NCBI GenBank assembly: GCA_012295275.1
Contig: CM022668.1
Location: 3,234,383-3,294,382, forward strand
DNA length: 60,000 nt
Direction: 5' to 3'
Origin: Chrysomallon squamiferum
Taxonomy: Eukaryota; Mollusca; Gastropoda; Neomphalida; Peltospiridae
Position 1 is the first letter of the stretch. Each line of letters begins with the position of its first letter. Made by a program: the position numbers and the translations under genes. The notes beneath the pieces were generated by a model. The model was not told the DNA's origin and ran no database searches. It saw only the letters and a program-made list of their open reading frames with translations. Of the stretch, positions 21,561-37,689 are shown one piece after another.

Positions 21561-21848
21561 TAAGATGTCAAAATCTGTGACTTGTATTACTGAGCTAACA
21601 TTTATTGATACGTACATAGTACATATAAATTTACATATACATATATATATATAAGCATATATACACATCCATACATCGATATGTTCATACATTCATATAC
21701 ACACACATAACAAACACACATATATGAAAACATTCTTACACGCATACACACAGCCATATGTACATAGAGGGACAGGTGAATATTGTTGTGATGCTTACAT
21801 AATGTACTAGTTTTATACATATTGACATTTATCTCTAGGTCTTCGGCC

Positions 21849-22438
21849 ACCACCAGCGGACTGTGGAGAGATAAGAAAACAAGGTAAAACTATGAACGGG
21901 ATCTACCGAGTCTATCCCAAAGATCAAAAAGGACACATTGACGTTTTCTGTGAACTAGGAGTCAGTGAGAACGATGCTTGGTTGGAACGTGTCGTTTCTA
22001 AAATAATACTTGTTAAAAATAAACAGATTTTCTCGTTTACTTATATCATAGTGATCGTCGTTGTCGTTGTTCTTATTGATTCTTTTATTCTTCTTTTTAT
22101 TATTATGATCAATGTCTGTTCTCTGTCTCTCTCTGTCCATCCATTCTTTCATATATCCAATCCGGATGTCTGTCTGTCTGATTATTTTATCCGCCTGTCA
22201 CTCTCTATCTATCCATATGCATATGTGTCTCTCTCGCTGTCCGTCCGCATTTCTCTATCTGTCTCTGCCTGCTCCATCTCTATGTGTGTTTCTGTGTCAC
22301 GTTTTCTGAGTCTCTGTATGTCTCTGTCTCTCTTTGTCTTATTACATATACAGACACACATACATGCATGCAGATACACACACATGCGTACTAAAGTTAT
22401 GTGATTGCCTGTATTTCAGTGTCGTACTCATCATGGTA
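21849..22438 (+). pseudogene. FReD gene 2: pseudogene with exon A and a stub of exon B
   Basis: Exon A (21849-21991) is open: GLRPPPADCGEIRKQGKT, IYRVYPKDQKGHIDVFCELG, ending NDAWL. Its donor is mutated (GAACGT where the others have GTACGT). The intron keeps the family's TCTG-rich sequence. At about 22410-22438 the exon B acceptor is also lost (GATTGCCT instead of GATTGCAG); the exon start (GTATTTCAGTGTCGTACTC) then runs into an A tract at 22440. Exon B's remainder and exons C and D are missing, and the next sequence is distal 3' flank. No signal exon was found upstream. Confidence 0.85.
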
Positions 22439-22439
22439 G

Positions 22440-23120
22440 TAAAAAAAAAAAAAAAAAAAATAAATAAATACAAAATAAATTAATAAACAAACAAATAAAT
22501 AAATAAATAAATAAATAATAATATCATCTAATTCTTCAGAATCATTCTTAAACCCGATAAACCAAGAGAGTTCGTAAAGAGTTGCCGCCCTTTGACTCTT
22601 TTTTCTTGCACTCATAAAATGGTTTCAGGATGTATTGGTAATATAATTTAATAAAGGTTCTTAATAAAATGACAGTAGTACTTAAAGTTTTTGTAATAAT
22701 ACACCTGAAACAAAACAACATTAACTATTTAATGCAATATAACTTATCACTTGTCGTTCTTGAATTGTTTTAATTTAACTTTGTCTTTTATAGCTAATAA
22801 TAATTTTAAAAAAAAATATCAAAATAAAAAAAAAAAAAAAAAAAAAAATAATAGTAATCATAAAAAAAAATTAAAAAAAATAAAGTTCGTAATAAAATTA
22901 AGATTGTCTTGCAGTTTTTGTAATCATACACCTGGAACACTACAACATTTTCTTTTTTAATGTAATATTGTTTATCACTTGTTTTGAATTGTCTTAATAT
23001 TAATTTTATCTTCTTTATTTATTTATTATTTATTTATTTGTTTATTTACTTAATTATTTATTTATATATCACTTGTCGGTCTTGAATTGCGTTAATTTAA
23101 TTGTATCTTATAATATATAC
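22440..23120. repeat. A-rich junction followed by FReD distal 3'-flank block
   Basis: Poly-A and (AAAT)n to about 22515, then the GAATCATTCTTAAACC / GAGAGTTCGTAAAGAGTTGC block also present near 20525, 33455 and 48570 and inverted at 34850-34970. More A/T-rich DNA follows to 23120. No gene. Confidence 0.75.
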
Positions 23121-23125
23121 ACACA

Positions 23126-23816
23126 CAGTGGTACCTTGACCCGTTACCGATCTCGTAACTCAAATTTGCTCGTATATCAAATCTTTTTTGCCAAATGGAA
23201 TTAAATGAAATACCATTAATCCGTTCCAGCCACCCACAAACCACCCCAGTATTTTGTAACGTGTTTTTAAATAAGAAAAATATATTTATAAATGACAAAT
23301 ATTGTATAAAAGCAAACTAAAAGAGATTGTGAAGAAATAAAATGGTTTTGTAAAGTGTACAATGGTAGGGTTTCTCCATCTTTTCATGCACATAGGCCCG
23401 CAGCTTAGAACATATTTTAACGCCTTTGACTGGAGTTATAACCTTTATGGACTCCTTCTGCTTCAGTATGGTACATATCGTAGAAGCACTGCGCTCGTAC
23501 CGCCCAGCCATGTTGACTACACGCACACCTCACTCATGTTTTTCGATGATTTCATGCTTTAATTCAATGGACATCATCCGCTTCTTCTTCTCAGCAGTGT
23601 CCTTTGCAGTCACTTTCTTAGGATGCATGGAAATTTGGCAAAGTACTGCACAACACGCGAGCACAACACAACAGAGATGCTTCCAGGGCGAGGTAACCAC
23701 GTGAATGAGTGACATGCGAGAAGCTGGGCGAATGTTTGTTGTTCGTTGCGCCAACAATCGGCGGCGTATCTAAAGCTCCTCGTAAGTTCGAGCAGTCGTA
23801 AGTCAAGTAACACTGT
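23126..23816 (-). mobile_element. pogo/Tigger-like element remnant, minus orientation
   Basis: Ends CAGTGGTACCTTGAC (left) and CAAGTAACACTG (right, degraded), with TA next to the right end. On the minus strand it encodes a piece of a psq-type helix-turn-helix DNA-binding region: KKKRMMSIELKHEIIEKHE, then VVNMAGRYERSASTICTILK and ESIKVITPVKGVKI, with a stop and frame break between the two. No catalytic domain is visible, so it is a short non-autonomous derivative. Confidence 0.82.
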
Positions 23817-23828
23817 ATACACACACAC

Positions 23829-24548
23829 ACAGTGGTACCTTGTTTGACGAGTGCCCCAACTTACGAGTTTTTCGAGTTACGAGCAGTCGCTTGGTTGAGT
23901 TATTGCTTTGAGTTGCAAGCCAAGATCCGAGTTACGAACAGCTTCGGATACGCCGCCGCTAGTTGGCGCAACGAACAACACAGTATCCGGCAAGCATCCC
24001 GCATCTCGCTGGTTTCCTTCACGTGGTTACCTCGCCGCGGAAGCATCTCTGTTGTGTTCGAGTTTTGTGCAGTATTTTGCCAAATTTTCTTTTTATCATA
24101 AGAAAGTGAGTACAAACGACAGTGCTGAGAAGAAGAAGCGGATGGTCCATTGAATTAAAGCATGAAATAATAGAAAAACGTTAGCGAGGTGTGCATGTAG
24201 TCGACTCGGCTAGACAGTACGAGCGTAGTACCACACTGAAGCAGAAGGAGTCGATAAAGGATGTAACTCCAGCCAAAGGCGTTAAAATAATCTGTCTGAT
24301 TTTTAAGATAAAAACACTTTACAAAACCAATTTATTTCTTTACATTCTCTTTTATTTTGTTTTTGTACAATGTTTGTCATTTGTAGCTGGATATTTCTTA
24401 TTTAAAAACACGTTACAAAAAATGAGGTGGTTTTAAGGGGCTGGAACGGGTTCATGTTATTTCACTTAATTTCAGTTGGGAAAATTCATTTCATATACGA
24501 GTAAATTAAGATCTCGGTCACGGAGCGAATTAAGTCAAGGTACCACTG
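23829..24548 (+). mobile_element. pogo/Tigger-like element remnant, plus orientation
   Basis: Ends CAGTGGTACCTTGTTTGACG and CAAGGTACCACTG, followed by TA. About 720 bp, head to head with the element at 23126-23816 with only about 12 bp of CA-rich DNA between them, forming a large imperfect palindrome. Internal fragments resemble the same psq-type region (SARQYERSTTLKQKESIKDV) but are interrupted and shortened. Confidence 0.84.
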
Positions 24549-25032
24549 TATTTATTTATTTATTTATTTATTTATAATTTATCTGTTCTCCTATAGACGA
24601 TTATAAAGCATTCTCTTTCCTGATCTGTTAGAAAAAACACAATATGGAACAAGACCGGTCAAAATGTTCCGTTTAAATAATCTATTCAGTGTAATACACC
24701 ATTTTCGAGTTTGCGATATTTTTACAACATTATCTATTTCTCTGTTTCGCTTTGTTTTCGCATTTTCAATTTGATCTTCATAGCAATTTTTCATCTCTTT
24801 CACCTTTTAAACATAGGGTACATGAACATGGGCAAAATTGCCGAATAAAAGACAGAAAAATGAGAAAAATGGTGATAAAATGTCAGAGATATAAACAATC
24901 ATATGAAATGATTTGTTCCTATCACTGAAGCTACACTTTTACATACAAATATTTTATAATTTGACAAGATCCGAAACACATATCATCGAGCTAGGAGAGC
25001 GTGCATGAAGGATGCAACATTTTTGTTTCTTC

Positions 25033-25071
<39 letters not shown>

Positions 25072-25160
25072 AGCTGGTCTGTGTGTCTGTCATCCTAAAC
25101 GCGAAGGTAGGTTATTTCCACCAATCTGACATGTCATTGTATTTATAATTATAACCATTT
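24549..25160. other. AT-rich spacer with a GT tract
   Basis: TTTA repeats after 24550 and a pure GT tract at about 25035-25070. Parts near 24690-24790 resemble sequence near 20930 and 48900-48970 (TCTATTTCTCTGTTTCGCTTT). No gene seen. Confidence 0.6.
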
Positions 25161-25740
25161 GTATGTATGTATGTATGTATGTATGTATGTATGTATGTAT
25201 GTATGTATGTATGTATGTATGTATGCATGCATGTAAGTATGTATGTGTGTATGTTTCCATATATAGATCGGATAAATTTGATCCCGAAATTTCGAGTAAT
25301 GTATATAAATACAAATAAATACATCTGTAATGCCATACGCATGTGATGACGTCATCAATCCAATTGTAGAGTGTAAATATGGTCATATTCTAATATTTTG
25401 TAACATTCTTGTTTTATTGTGAGACTTTGTTATCAGCGTAGAATGTCACACAGAGCAATGAAAGTGCAGAGATATGAATCATTTATATTCCCAGCAATAA
25501 AGATAAACTTTTACATACATATTTTTTATAATATGACAAAATACGTAACACGTGTTATCGAGCTATTAGAGTGTGCATGAAGGATATAAGTTTTCTTGTG
25601 TTTTTTTTTTTACGTTCCTTTTACTTATTTAAATCATTATTTTGAATATCAAATTTTTTTTTTATTCTGTTACTATCCGTATCCGTATATTCTACCAGTT
25701 TTCGTTCAAAGTAAACATGTAATAGGCACAAGGAGAGGTT
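25159..25740. repeat. (TATG)n tract and orphan FReD 3'-flank block
   Basis: TATG repeats at about 25159-25224. Then GATGACGTCATCAATCCA, ATTCTAATATTTTGTAACA, GTTATCAGCGTAGAATGTC, GAGCTATTAGAGTGTGCATG and TTTTCGTTCAAAGTAAACATG: the 3'-flank block without any exon D upstream. Confidence 0.75.
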
Positions 25741-25839
25741 TACTTCACGCAATATACATAATAAAATAAAATAATAATAATAATATGTATGCATACACCA
25801 ACGACAGCAACAATAACAAAATTTAAAATTAAAGAGAAT

Positions 25840-25911
25840 TTTGAAAAAAAAAAAAAAAAAAAAAAACACACGAAACAAACTTATGAATAAATAAATAAAT
25901 AAACGAATGAA

Positions 25912-25982
<71 letters not shown>

Positions 25983-26000
25983 ACAAACAAATAAATAAGT
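25840..26000. repeat. A-rich and (AAAT)n tract
   Basis: Poly-A at about 25844-25866, then AAAT repeats to about 25998. Confidence 0.95.
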
Positions 26001-26102
26001 AAATACATAAATAATAAAAGCAGAAGTCTTGGACCTAAACTAGTTTAAGTAATGTTTGAGTAGGTCGAGAGAAAAACGTAAGAAATAAAAAATATGTATG
26101 TC

Positions 26103-26200
26103 TCACATAGTGACCATGGTAGGAATAAATAACTGAATTTGAATCTCTGATCAACGAATGTAATGTTTATTATTAATTAATGTCAGAACTCAACAAAATT
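26103..26200 (+). pseudogene. Fossil FReD exon B (very degraded)
   Basis: CACATAGTGACCATGG..., AATTTGAATCTCTGATCAACG, then TGTTTATTATTAATTAATGTC: the end of exon B and the start of the following intron, as in the clearer fossils at 42828, 50128, 56113 and 56450. Not translatable. Confidence 0.55.
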
Positions 26201-26249
26201 ACTTTTACGAGGTTTTTATTATTAGCTATACAAGAAAAAGAAAGAAACA

Positions 26250-26255
26250 AAAACG

Positions 26256-26289
<34 letters not shown>

Positions 26290-26780
26290 AATAAATAAAT
26301 AAATAAACGCGGACTGAAATAAAACCCACAAAGAAAACGACAAAAACAAAAATCAATAAATGTAAATTTGTTATTTAGTAATAATATGTCTGTGGAATAA
26401 CTGTCTGTCATTCTGCAACTGATACAGCAGTAACTGAAGAACACAGAATTTACGAGGTATCTCTATGTATGTAAATATATGTATATATATGTGTGTGTGT
26501 GTAATATATATGTACATATATGTATGTATATGTATAGTGTGTAATACATATGTACATATACTCATACTTCGAAAGTTGTAAAAGACATCTGCGTTGTTGT
26601 ATGCAGATATAGATATGTATTTTTGAAATGGTTTAACCAAATGATAATAATAATAATAATAATAATAAGAATAAGAATAAGAATAAGAATAAGAATAAGA
26701 ATGATAAGAATAATTAGAATAATAATAATAAGAAGAAGAAGAAGCAGAAGAAAGTTTACAATAATTATTTAGTTTTTGTT
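26250..26780. repeat. Poly-A, FReD 5'-flank block and AAT/AAG repeats
   Basis: Poly-A near 26259-26287. CTGTCTGTCATTCTGCAACT..GCAGTAACTGAAGAACACAG near 26400-26445 is the 5'-flank block found before genes 4, 5 and 6. Then TA/TG-rich sequence, (AAT)n and (AAGAAT)n near 26645-26745. Confidence 0.75.
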
Positions 26781-26929
26781 TACGAAACATTTGAACGTCG
26801 TATAATAACGAATGTAACGGACTTAAAGCAGTAGTTTCTAAAACGAAACAATAAAAAATGTTAACACAAATCAGTCCGCAATACAAGAACTGATATCAGA
26901 AGTCTGGGGAAAAAAACAAAGAAAAGAAA

Positions 26930-27290
26930 GGACGATACACTGATGTTTTTAAACTGTTCATTTTTTTATGTTACACAGATTTACTGTAGTCGTGATGTTT
27001 TTGTGTATAAACCTGATTAATTTACTCAAAATATTCCGTGTAATGCAATCAAAATTAAATAAATTTGTCTGTTATTTCAAATACATGCAATGAGGGCACA
27101 AGTCCAGTTGTAAAGTGTAAAAATGGTCACATTCTAAAGTTTTGTATATGTGATATTTTATTGTGATACTTTGTTATCATCTATGACAGGTCACTAGAAC
27201 AATAAAATATATATTACAAATATATATTTTATAATTTTTGTTATCGTGCATGAATGATGTAAATTTTCTTGTTGTTTCCTGAAAATATTA
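26930..27290 (+). repeat. Orphan FReD 3'-flank block
   Basis: TAGTCGTGATGTTTTTGTGT, CCTGATTAATTTACTCAAAA, ACATTCTAAAGTTTTGTA and GTTATCATCTATGACAGGTC match the 21240-21560 block. No exon beside it. Confidence 0.7.
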
Positions 27291-27627
27291 ATACATCCTA
27301 TTTGTAATAATAATAATAAAAAAAAAATAATAATAATAATAATAATTATCATAATTAATCAGTAAATAAATAAACTGAATAAATACTAACAAAAGAAGTA
27401 AAAAAGAGAAACAGAGAAAAAAAAAAAAAAAAAAAAAACTTTTCTGAAAACACAAGAATATCTGAATTGGAACTGATTGCATGAGGTTTCACTTCAAGGA
27501 CAAAGTGTTTCAGTAAGCACAGATGTATACAGATAGGAGATACTATTTCCAGTAATAAACCACAGAGTAGAATATTTTAAAAAGTAGATATGTTTAATGT
27601 ACTTGCAGTGGAGAGAGACAGAGAGAC

Positions 27628-27751
<124 letters not shown>

Positions 27752-28007
27752 ATCGTTGTGTTAGTGTAGTTGTGTGTGTGTTAGTATAAGATGGGTGTTA
27801 GTATTTTGTTATTACTACAACTAAATGAAACAACAATCTGTCATTCTGTAACTGATACCACAGTATTTTAATTGTATATAACGACCACCTGTTAAATAGT
27901 CAACGTTTTGTAAGTTCCTTTGTGAAGAGCAATATAGAGATTTTACAGGAAGTAGCCTCGAAAGTAAAAAATATGTGCATAATCCGTTTGTTGAGGAAAT
28001 ATCCACT

Positions 28008-28290
28008 CATGGTGCGGTGAGTCGTCAGATCGATCTCTCCTAGTGCACCCATTCAGCTATTTCTCGTTCCAGCCAGGCACCACAGTTGAGGTAATAAAGG
28101 CCACAGAATATGCTGTCCTGTCTGCAGGATGGTGGGTATAAAATATCCCTTGCTGCTAATCGTAAAGAGTAGGCTATGTGGCGGTAGCGGGTTTCCTCTC
28201 TATCATAATGAGCATTAAACACAAGTCTGACGTCATATAACCATAAATACAATGTATTGTGTGTGTCCTTGAATAAAGCATGTTTCTCTT
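28008..28290 (+). mobile_element. SINE-like element of a type widespread in molluscs
   Basis: Recognised by TAGCTATTTCTCGTTCCAGC-like sequence (here CAGCTATTTCTCGTTCCAGC), CTGTCTGCAGGATGGTGGGT, CCCTTGCTGCTAATCGTAAA, GCGGGTTTCCTCTCTAT and GACGTCATATAACCATAAAT, ending in a TGAATAAAGCATG-like tail. GATCGATC near the left end could be a relic of a tRNA-type B box. The plus strand is the one ending in the A-rich tail. Identification is from memory of the repeat, not a search. Confidence 0.7.
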
Positions 28291-28361
28291 TATCTCATTT
28301 AGTTATGTCATGTGTTCAACCAGTGATTAATAAATGCTACATCAAAGGACCGTGCTATATG

Positions 28362-28395
<34 letters not shown>

Positions 28396-28850
28396 TAGTA
28401 TCGTATATATACATTAACAACATTACTTAACAATATTAATTGCAATGAAGAAGCAGTGACTGTTCTTTGTATGACAACTGTTAGCAGAACGCAGTATTAA
28501 CAAGACTGTCGTGCGTCTTCAGCAATAAGCTGTCCCATTCGCAAACATTCTTTAAATAATGAAATTGTATATATAAAAGAATAATAATAATAATATCTCC
28601 ACATTTCACTCTCTAGGATACAGCTGCTCTGTATCAATAACGTATTCATACATGTATAATGAGAAAAAAGGAGTGTTATATCCACTAACAGACAATGAAC
28701 AGAATAATGGCGCTATATCTCAGTAGTAAATGGCATATTTACAACACTTGTGGGCACTATATAGCTATTTATATGTATATGTAAGTACATATATGTATGT
28801 TTTTATGTAGATATATAGATACATGTCCATTAGGTGTTAGTTTTAGGTAG
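28291..28850. other. AT-rich spacer before gene 3, with a (TA)n tract
   Basis: TA tract at about 28363-28393. No coding sequence recognised. The 3' end is gene 3's proximal promoter region. Confidence 0.55.
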
Positions 28851-28851
28851 C

Positions 28852-28860
28852 TATATATAA
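28852..28860 (+). promoter_or_regulatory. Candidate TATA box of FReD gene 3
   Basis: TATATATAA lies 69 nt before the ATG, close to the 75-nt spacing of gene 1. Genes 4-6 have TAAATATATA-like sequence at the equivalent place (about 43624, 50931, 57131). The surroundings are AT-rich, so chance matches are possible. An alternative is that CTTCTAG just before the ATG is an acceptor for a 5'-UTR intron. Confidence 0.4.
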
Positions 28861-28920
28861 AAGATGATTTCTATAAATTTTTCAGCAAGTGTTGAAACAA
28901 ATATTTTTCTTCTAGAGGAA

Positions 28921-32419
<3,499 letters not shown>

Positions 32420-32429
32420 TCATGATTTC

Positions 32430-32435
32430 AATAAA
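32430..32435 (+). promoter_or_regulatory. AATAAA poly(A) signal, gene 3
   Basis: AATAAA begins 11 nt after the TAG stop, exactly as in gene 1. Confidence 0.75.
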
Positions 32436-33580
32436 GTATAGACAGATGCAATATATTTGTTTTGTTTTTCTTATTTATATTAAATGTGAAAGTATGTTTG
32501 TCTGTCTGTCTGTCTCTGTGTCTCTGTGAAAGTTCAAACCATAGCATGCTGAACAACAATATCTGTTATTCCCACAAATTTAATTTCATTCCACTATATT
32601 TATGATTATAATCTAACTATATGACGAATCGCAGATAAATATGAGTCTTTTGAAACATATATAAACTGTCAGGTAGATATACGGAAAGATACACAAGTTT
32701 AAAATACTTTAAAGAGGGCTAAAACTAATTAAGACTTTTTTCCATATGACTGAGGGAGCTGGATTAAGTTTGGGTTTAGGATCTTTTTGACTGGCCTTTT
32801 TCGTCAGACATTATTTTTCAAAGGATTAATTTACGCTATGTCGACCATCTCCTTTATTTTCAGAAACTATGCGATGTTTTGATTTACATGGCTGAATAAT
32901 TTGCTCTAAAATAATGACTAATAAACGAAAGTAAATTAATCTAAACTAACTAACTAACTAACTAATTAAATACATAAATAAATAAATGTGTCATTACAGT
33001 CAGATATAAATACGTCGAGGCCAGTCGTAAAGGGTTTTATTCTAATGTTTTATACATGTAATTTTACTGTGATACTTTGTTGAACAACAAAAGTTTATAG
33101 ATATAAATGTTTTACTGCTAGCAATAAAAGCTAATATACATTATACATTTGAGAAAATCTGTAACACGTGGTATCGAACTAGCAGAGCGTGCTTGAAGAA
33201 TGTAATTTTTCCTGTTCTTTCTTTATCTTCGTTACATTTATTTTGACATTCTTTTTTCTTTAAAAAAAAAAAAAAAATGTTTCTAATTAATTAGTGTCCG
33301 TTAATTCTACCAGTTTCGGTGACAAGTAAACACGTGACACGAATTAGGAGAGGTTTATTTCACGACAGATAAGTAAATAAATAAAATTAAAATTATAATA
33401 ACAATAATAATAAAATAAAATAAAATAATAAATAAAAATATCGTCTAGTTCTTCAGAATCGTTCTCAAGTCCAAGAAACCGAGAGAATTCCAAAAAGAGT
33501 TGCCGCCCTTTAACTCATTTAAATTGCACTCATAAAATGGCTTGAATGTGTATTGGCTTTCTTGTTTTTTTTATTTATTT
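32436..33580 (+). repeat. FReD-unit 3' flank behind gene 3
   Basis: GCATGCTGAACAACAATATCTG, ATATGACGAATCGCAG, GATACTTTGTTGAACAACAAAAG (core shortened), AGCAGAGCGTGCTTGAAG, GTGTCCGTTAATTCTACCAG, and the GAATCGTTCTCAAGTCC block, in the same order as behind genes 1, 4 and 5. Confidence 0.82.
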
Positions 33581-34270
33581 ATTTATTTATTTATAATTCA
33601 CTTGTCATTCTACAGACGATTATGCAGATTTTCTTTTCTGACCATTTATCTTTTATAGATGTTTATCAAACAGAAGACAGAATACGAAACAAGACAGGTC
33701 TCTACATGTTCCGATTTTTACTATTTTTTTACATTGAGTTATCGTTTCTACCTGTTTCTCTTTATAACAGATTGTCCGTTACAACAAAAACAAAAATAAA
33801 CAACAACTACAAACAAACAAACAAAAAAAACAACAAAAAACAACAACACATATACATGATCTTATTCTACTTTTAAAAGTGAAATAAATTAGCGTGACAT
33901 TTTGACGTTGAGAATTTTCCAGTTCTTAGAAAAATGGTAGCGAGCGCCTCTAGCGTTGTTCTAAATATTTTTTCAGAGATTCTATTCTCATTTGCATCGT
34001 TTCAGTTCTGAAAGATAAAAAAAAAAAAAAAAAAAAAAAAACATTTTGTAACGTAAAAATATTTTACGTTGCACGTGTCAGTTATTGCTTTTCTAGGAAT
34101 GAAAACGTCTCGTTCAACTCACATTATTTTACTTTAGAAAAAAATAAACTGTGAGATAACTCAACTTTTAAAAGGTAGTTATGATGACTCAAAAAATAAT
34201 TTAAATATAATTCGTAGTTATTATTTAATTATTTTCTGTTTATTTATTTATTTGTAAAATTATAGTACAA
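33581..34270. other. AT-rich spacer, no gene
   Basis: CAA/CAAA repeats at about 33780-33850 and poly-A at about 34018-34042. An open frame at 33553-33876 only reads this low-complexity sequence. Confidence 0.6.
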
Positions 34271-34690
34271 CTAGTGGGAGTACTAGTAACAGTAGCACTT
34301 GTAATAGAAGTAACGATTGCAGTATTAATAGTAATAGTAGCTGTACTAATAGTGCCAATGGTAGTTGTAACCTTAATAATAATATTAATATTAACATTAA
34401 TGAGCCTAGGAGTAGTATTAATAATGACAGTAGCATTAGTACTAGTAGAAGTAGTAGCAGTAATCTTAGTTGTAGTAGTAATAGTAGTAATAATAGTAGT
34501 AGTTGTAGTAGTACTGGTAATAGTATTAATAAGAATAGTTTTTACTGTAATGGTAGTAATATTACTAGTAGTCCGAAAGGTTGGTATCTAAGTAAGAACA
34601 TCTGTACAAAATAAACATAAAGAAAGAAAGAAAGAAAGAAAGAAAGAAAAAAAGAAAGAAAGAAAAAAAGAAAGAAAAAAAAGAAAAGAG
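34262..34690. repeat. Degenerate (GTA)n tract and (GAAA)n tract
   Basis: 34272-34575 is an imperfect GTA/ATA trinucleotide series that reads as a V/I/L-rich frame in one phase; 34619-34690 is GAAA repeats. The hydrophobic reading is a by-product of the repeat. Confidence 0.9.
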
Positions 34691-34849
34691 AAAACATAAA
34701 ATAAAATTAACGCAGATCAAGGATAAGTGATAAATAATACTACATTTAAGAAGTTAATGTTGTATTGTTTCAGGGATATTATTACAAAAAACTGCAAGTA
34801 TTATCATAATTTTATTAAGAACCCACCTTTCTTTTCTTTTTCTTTTTTT

Positions 34850-35240
34850 GTTCTGTCCTGAAGCCATTTTATGCGTGGAATTTAAATGAATTAAAGGGGA
34901 ACAACTCTTTAGGAACTCTCTCCGTTTATTGGATTTAAGAATGATTCTGAAGAACTAGACGTTATTTTTTATGTATTGTTTTATGTATTTTTAGTTATTT
35001 ATTTTCCTCGATACAAACCTCTCCTAATTCCTATTATAAGTTTACTCTCCAAAAAAACTTGTTTCAAGATCTGCGAAAATGTTTATAAAACTCGTCTGTT
35101 TAATCTCCATACAAACACAAACAAGAACACACACATATATATATGGTTCTCTGTAACTGATACCAAAGTAACTGAAGAACACAGATGTTGCTGCTACTTC
35201 GGCATCAGTTACAGAAAGCCAGATAGTTATCCCATGTAGT
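34850..35240 (-). repeat. Inverted FReD flank block and a short palindrome
   Basis: 34850-34970 is the complement of the distal 3'-flank block (CCATTTTATG.., GAACTCTC.., AAGAATGATTCTGAAGAAC). 35145-35235 pairs CTGTAACTGATACC with GGCATCAGTTACAG, giving an imperfect hairpin made from the 5'-flank motif. Together with the exon relic at 36256-37395 they form an inverted FReD segment. Confidence 0.7.
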
Positions 35241-35312
35241 AACAAAACAAAACAATCACACCTAAAACTAAAACATAACATTGACACGTGGTACTAACAC
35301 GTGAAGCTAAAA

Positions 35313-36095
35313 CCTAACACCTAACACTCGTAAGTAAATCTAATACCTAAAAGTAAAACCTAACTCTCGTACGTAAATCTAATACCTAAAAGTAACACCT
35401 AACACTCGTACGTAAATCTAATACCTAAAAGTAACACCTAACACTCGTACGTAAATCTAATACCTAAAAGTAACACCTAACGCTCGTACGTAAATCTAAT
35501 ACCTAAAAGTAACACCTAACACTCGTATGTAAATCTAATACCTAAAAGTAACACCTAACTCTCGTAAGTAAATCTAATACCTAAAAGTAACAGCTAACAC
35601 TCGTACGTAAATCTAATACCTAAAAGTAACACTTAACACTCGTATGTAAATCTAATACCTAAAAGTAACACCTAACTCTCGTAAGTAAATCTAATACCTA
35701 AAAGTAACACCTAACACTCGTACGTAAATCTAATACCTAAAAGTAACACCTAACGCTCGTACGTAAATCTAATACCTAAAAGTAACACCTAACACTCGTA
35801 CGTAAATCTAATACCTAAAAGTAACACCTAACACTAACACTCGTACGTAAATCTAATACCTAAAAATATGTAAATCTAATACCTAAAAGTAACAGCTAAC
35901 ACTCGTACGTAAATCTAATACCTAAAAGTAACACTTAACACTCGTATGTAAATCTAATACCTAAAAGTAACACTTAACACTCGTATGTAAATCTAATACC
36001 TAAAAGTAACACCTAACGCTCGTACGTAAATCTAATACCTGAAAGTAACAGCTAACACTCGTACGTAAATCTAATACCTAAAAGTAACACCTAAC
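35313..36095. repeat. 39-bp satellite array
   Basis: About 20 copies of a 39-bp unit (TAACACCTAACACTCGTACG + TAAATCTAATACCTAAAAG), mostly regular, with one 5-6 bp insertion and one truncated unit near 35830-35880. Some units differ by CGTACG/CGTATG/CGTAAG and CACC/CAGC/CACT. There are no unique spacers, so it is not a CRISPR-like array. Confidence 0.95.
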
Positions 36096-36255
36096 AGTTT
36101 CCCTCTTTGTGTCATTGTGTTTCTCTACTACAAACCTGCACGAGGGGCAGATTATAGTGGGTTGCTTATTGCAATGAAAATTTTTCTGCTAAAAATAAAG
36201 AAAAGTCTGTCTATTATGTACCACAGACGTACGAATCACTTTGAAACAGTTCTCA

Positions 36256-37395
<1,140 letters not shown>

Positions 37396-37689
37396 CAATC
37401 TTTTTTCGTTCTTGTAGTCAGCACTTTGTCGAGTTATGTGAAAACTGCAAACACAAGACTTATAAATGCTTCTTTTCTCTGTTTTTTCTTTTTGCAAACG
37501 TGTATGCGTTGTTTTGAAAGCTGCACCACAATATTTCAATTCTTTATCTTCAGTTTCTCATCGATTCTTTTAAATTAGTTAGGATTTTAACATGAATTAC
37601 AGTGGAAATCAATAATAGTAAACTTTCATATCTTTCATCATCTGTTCGTTGCTTATTATTATTATTATTATTATTATTAGAAATATTAC

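Noticed and set aside
34274-34591. 105-codon frame rich in V, I and L that looks like membrane segments
   Set aside because: It is the reading of a degenerate GTA/ATA trinucleotide tract; other phases are equally biased.
35313-36095. Regularly spaced repeats that might suggest a CRISPR array
   Set aside because: Units are contiguous with no unique spacers, and the host is clearly eukaryotic.
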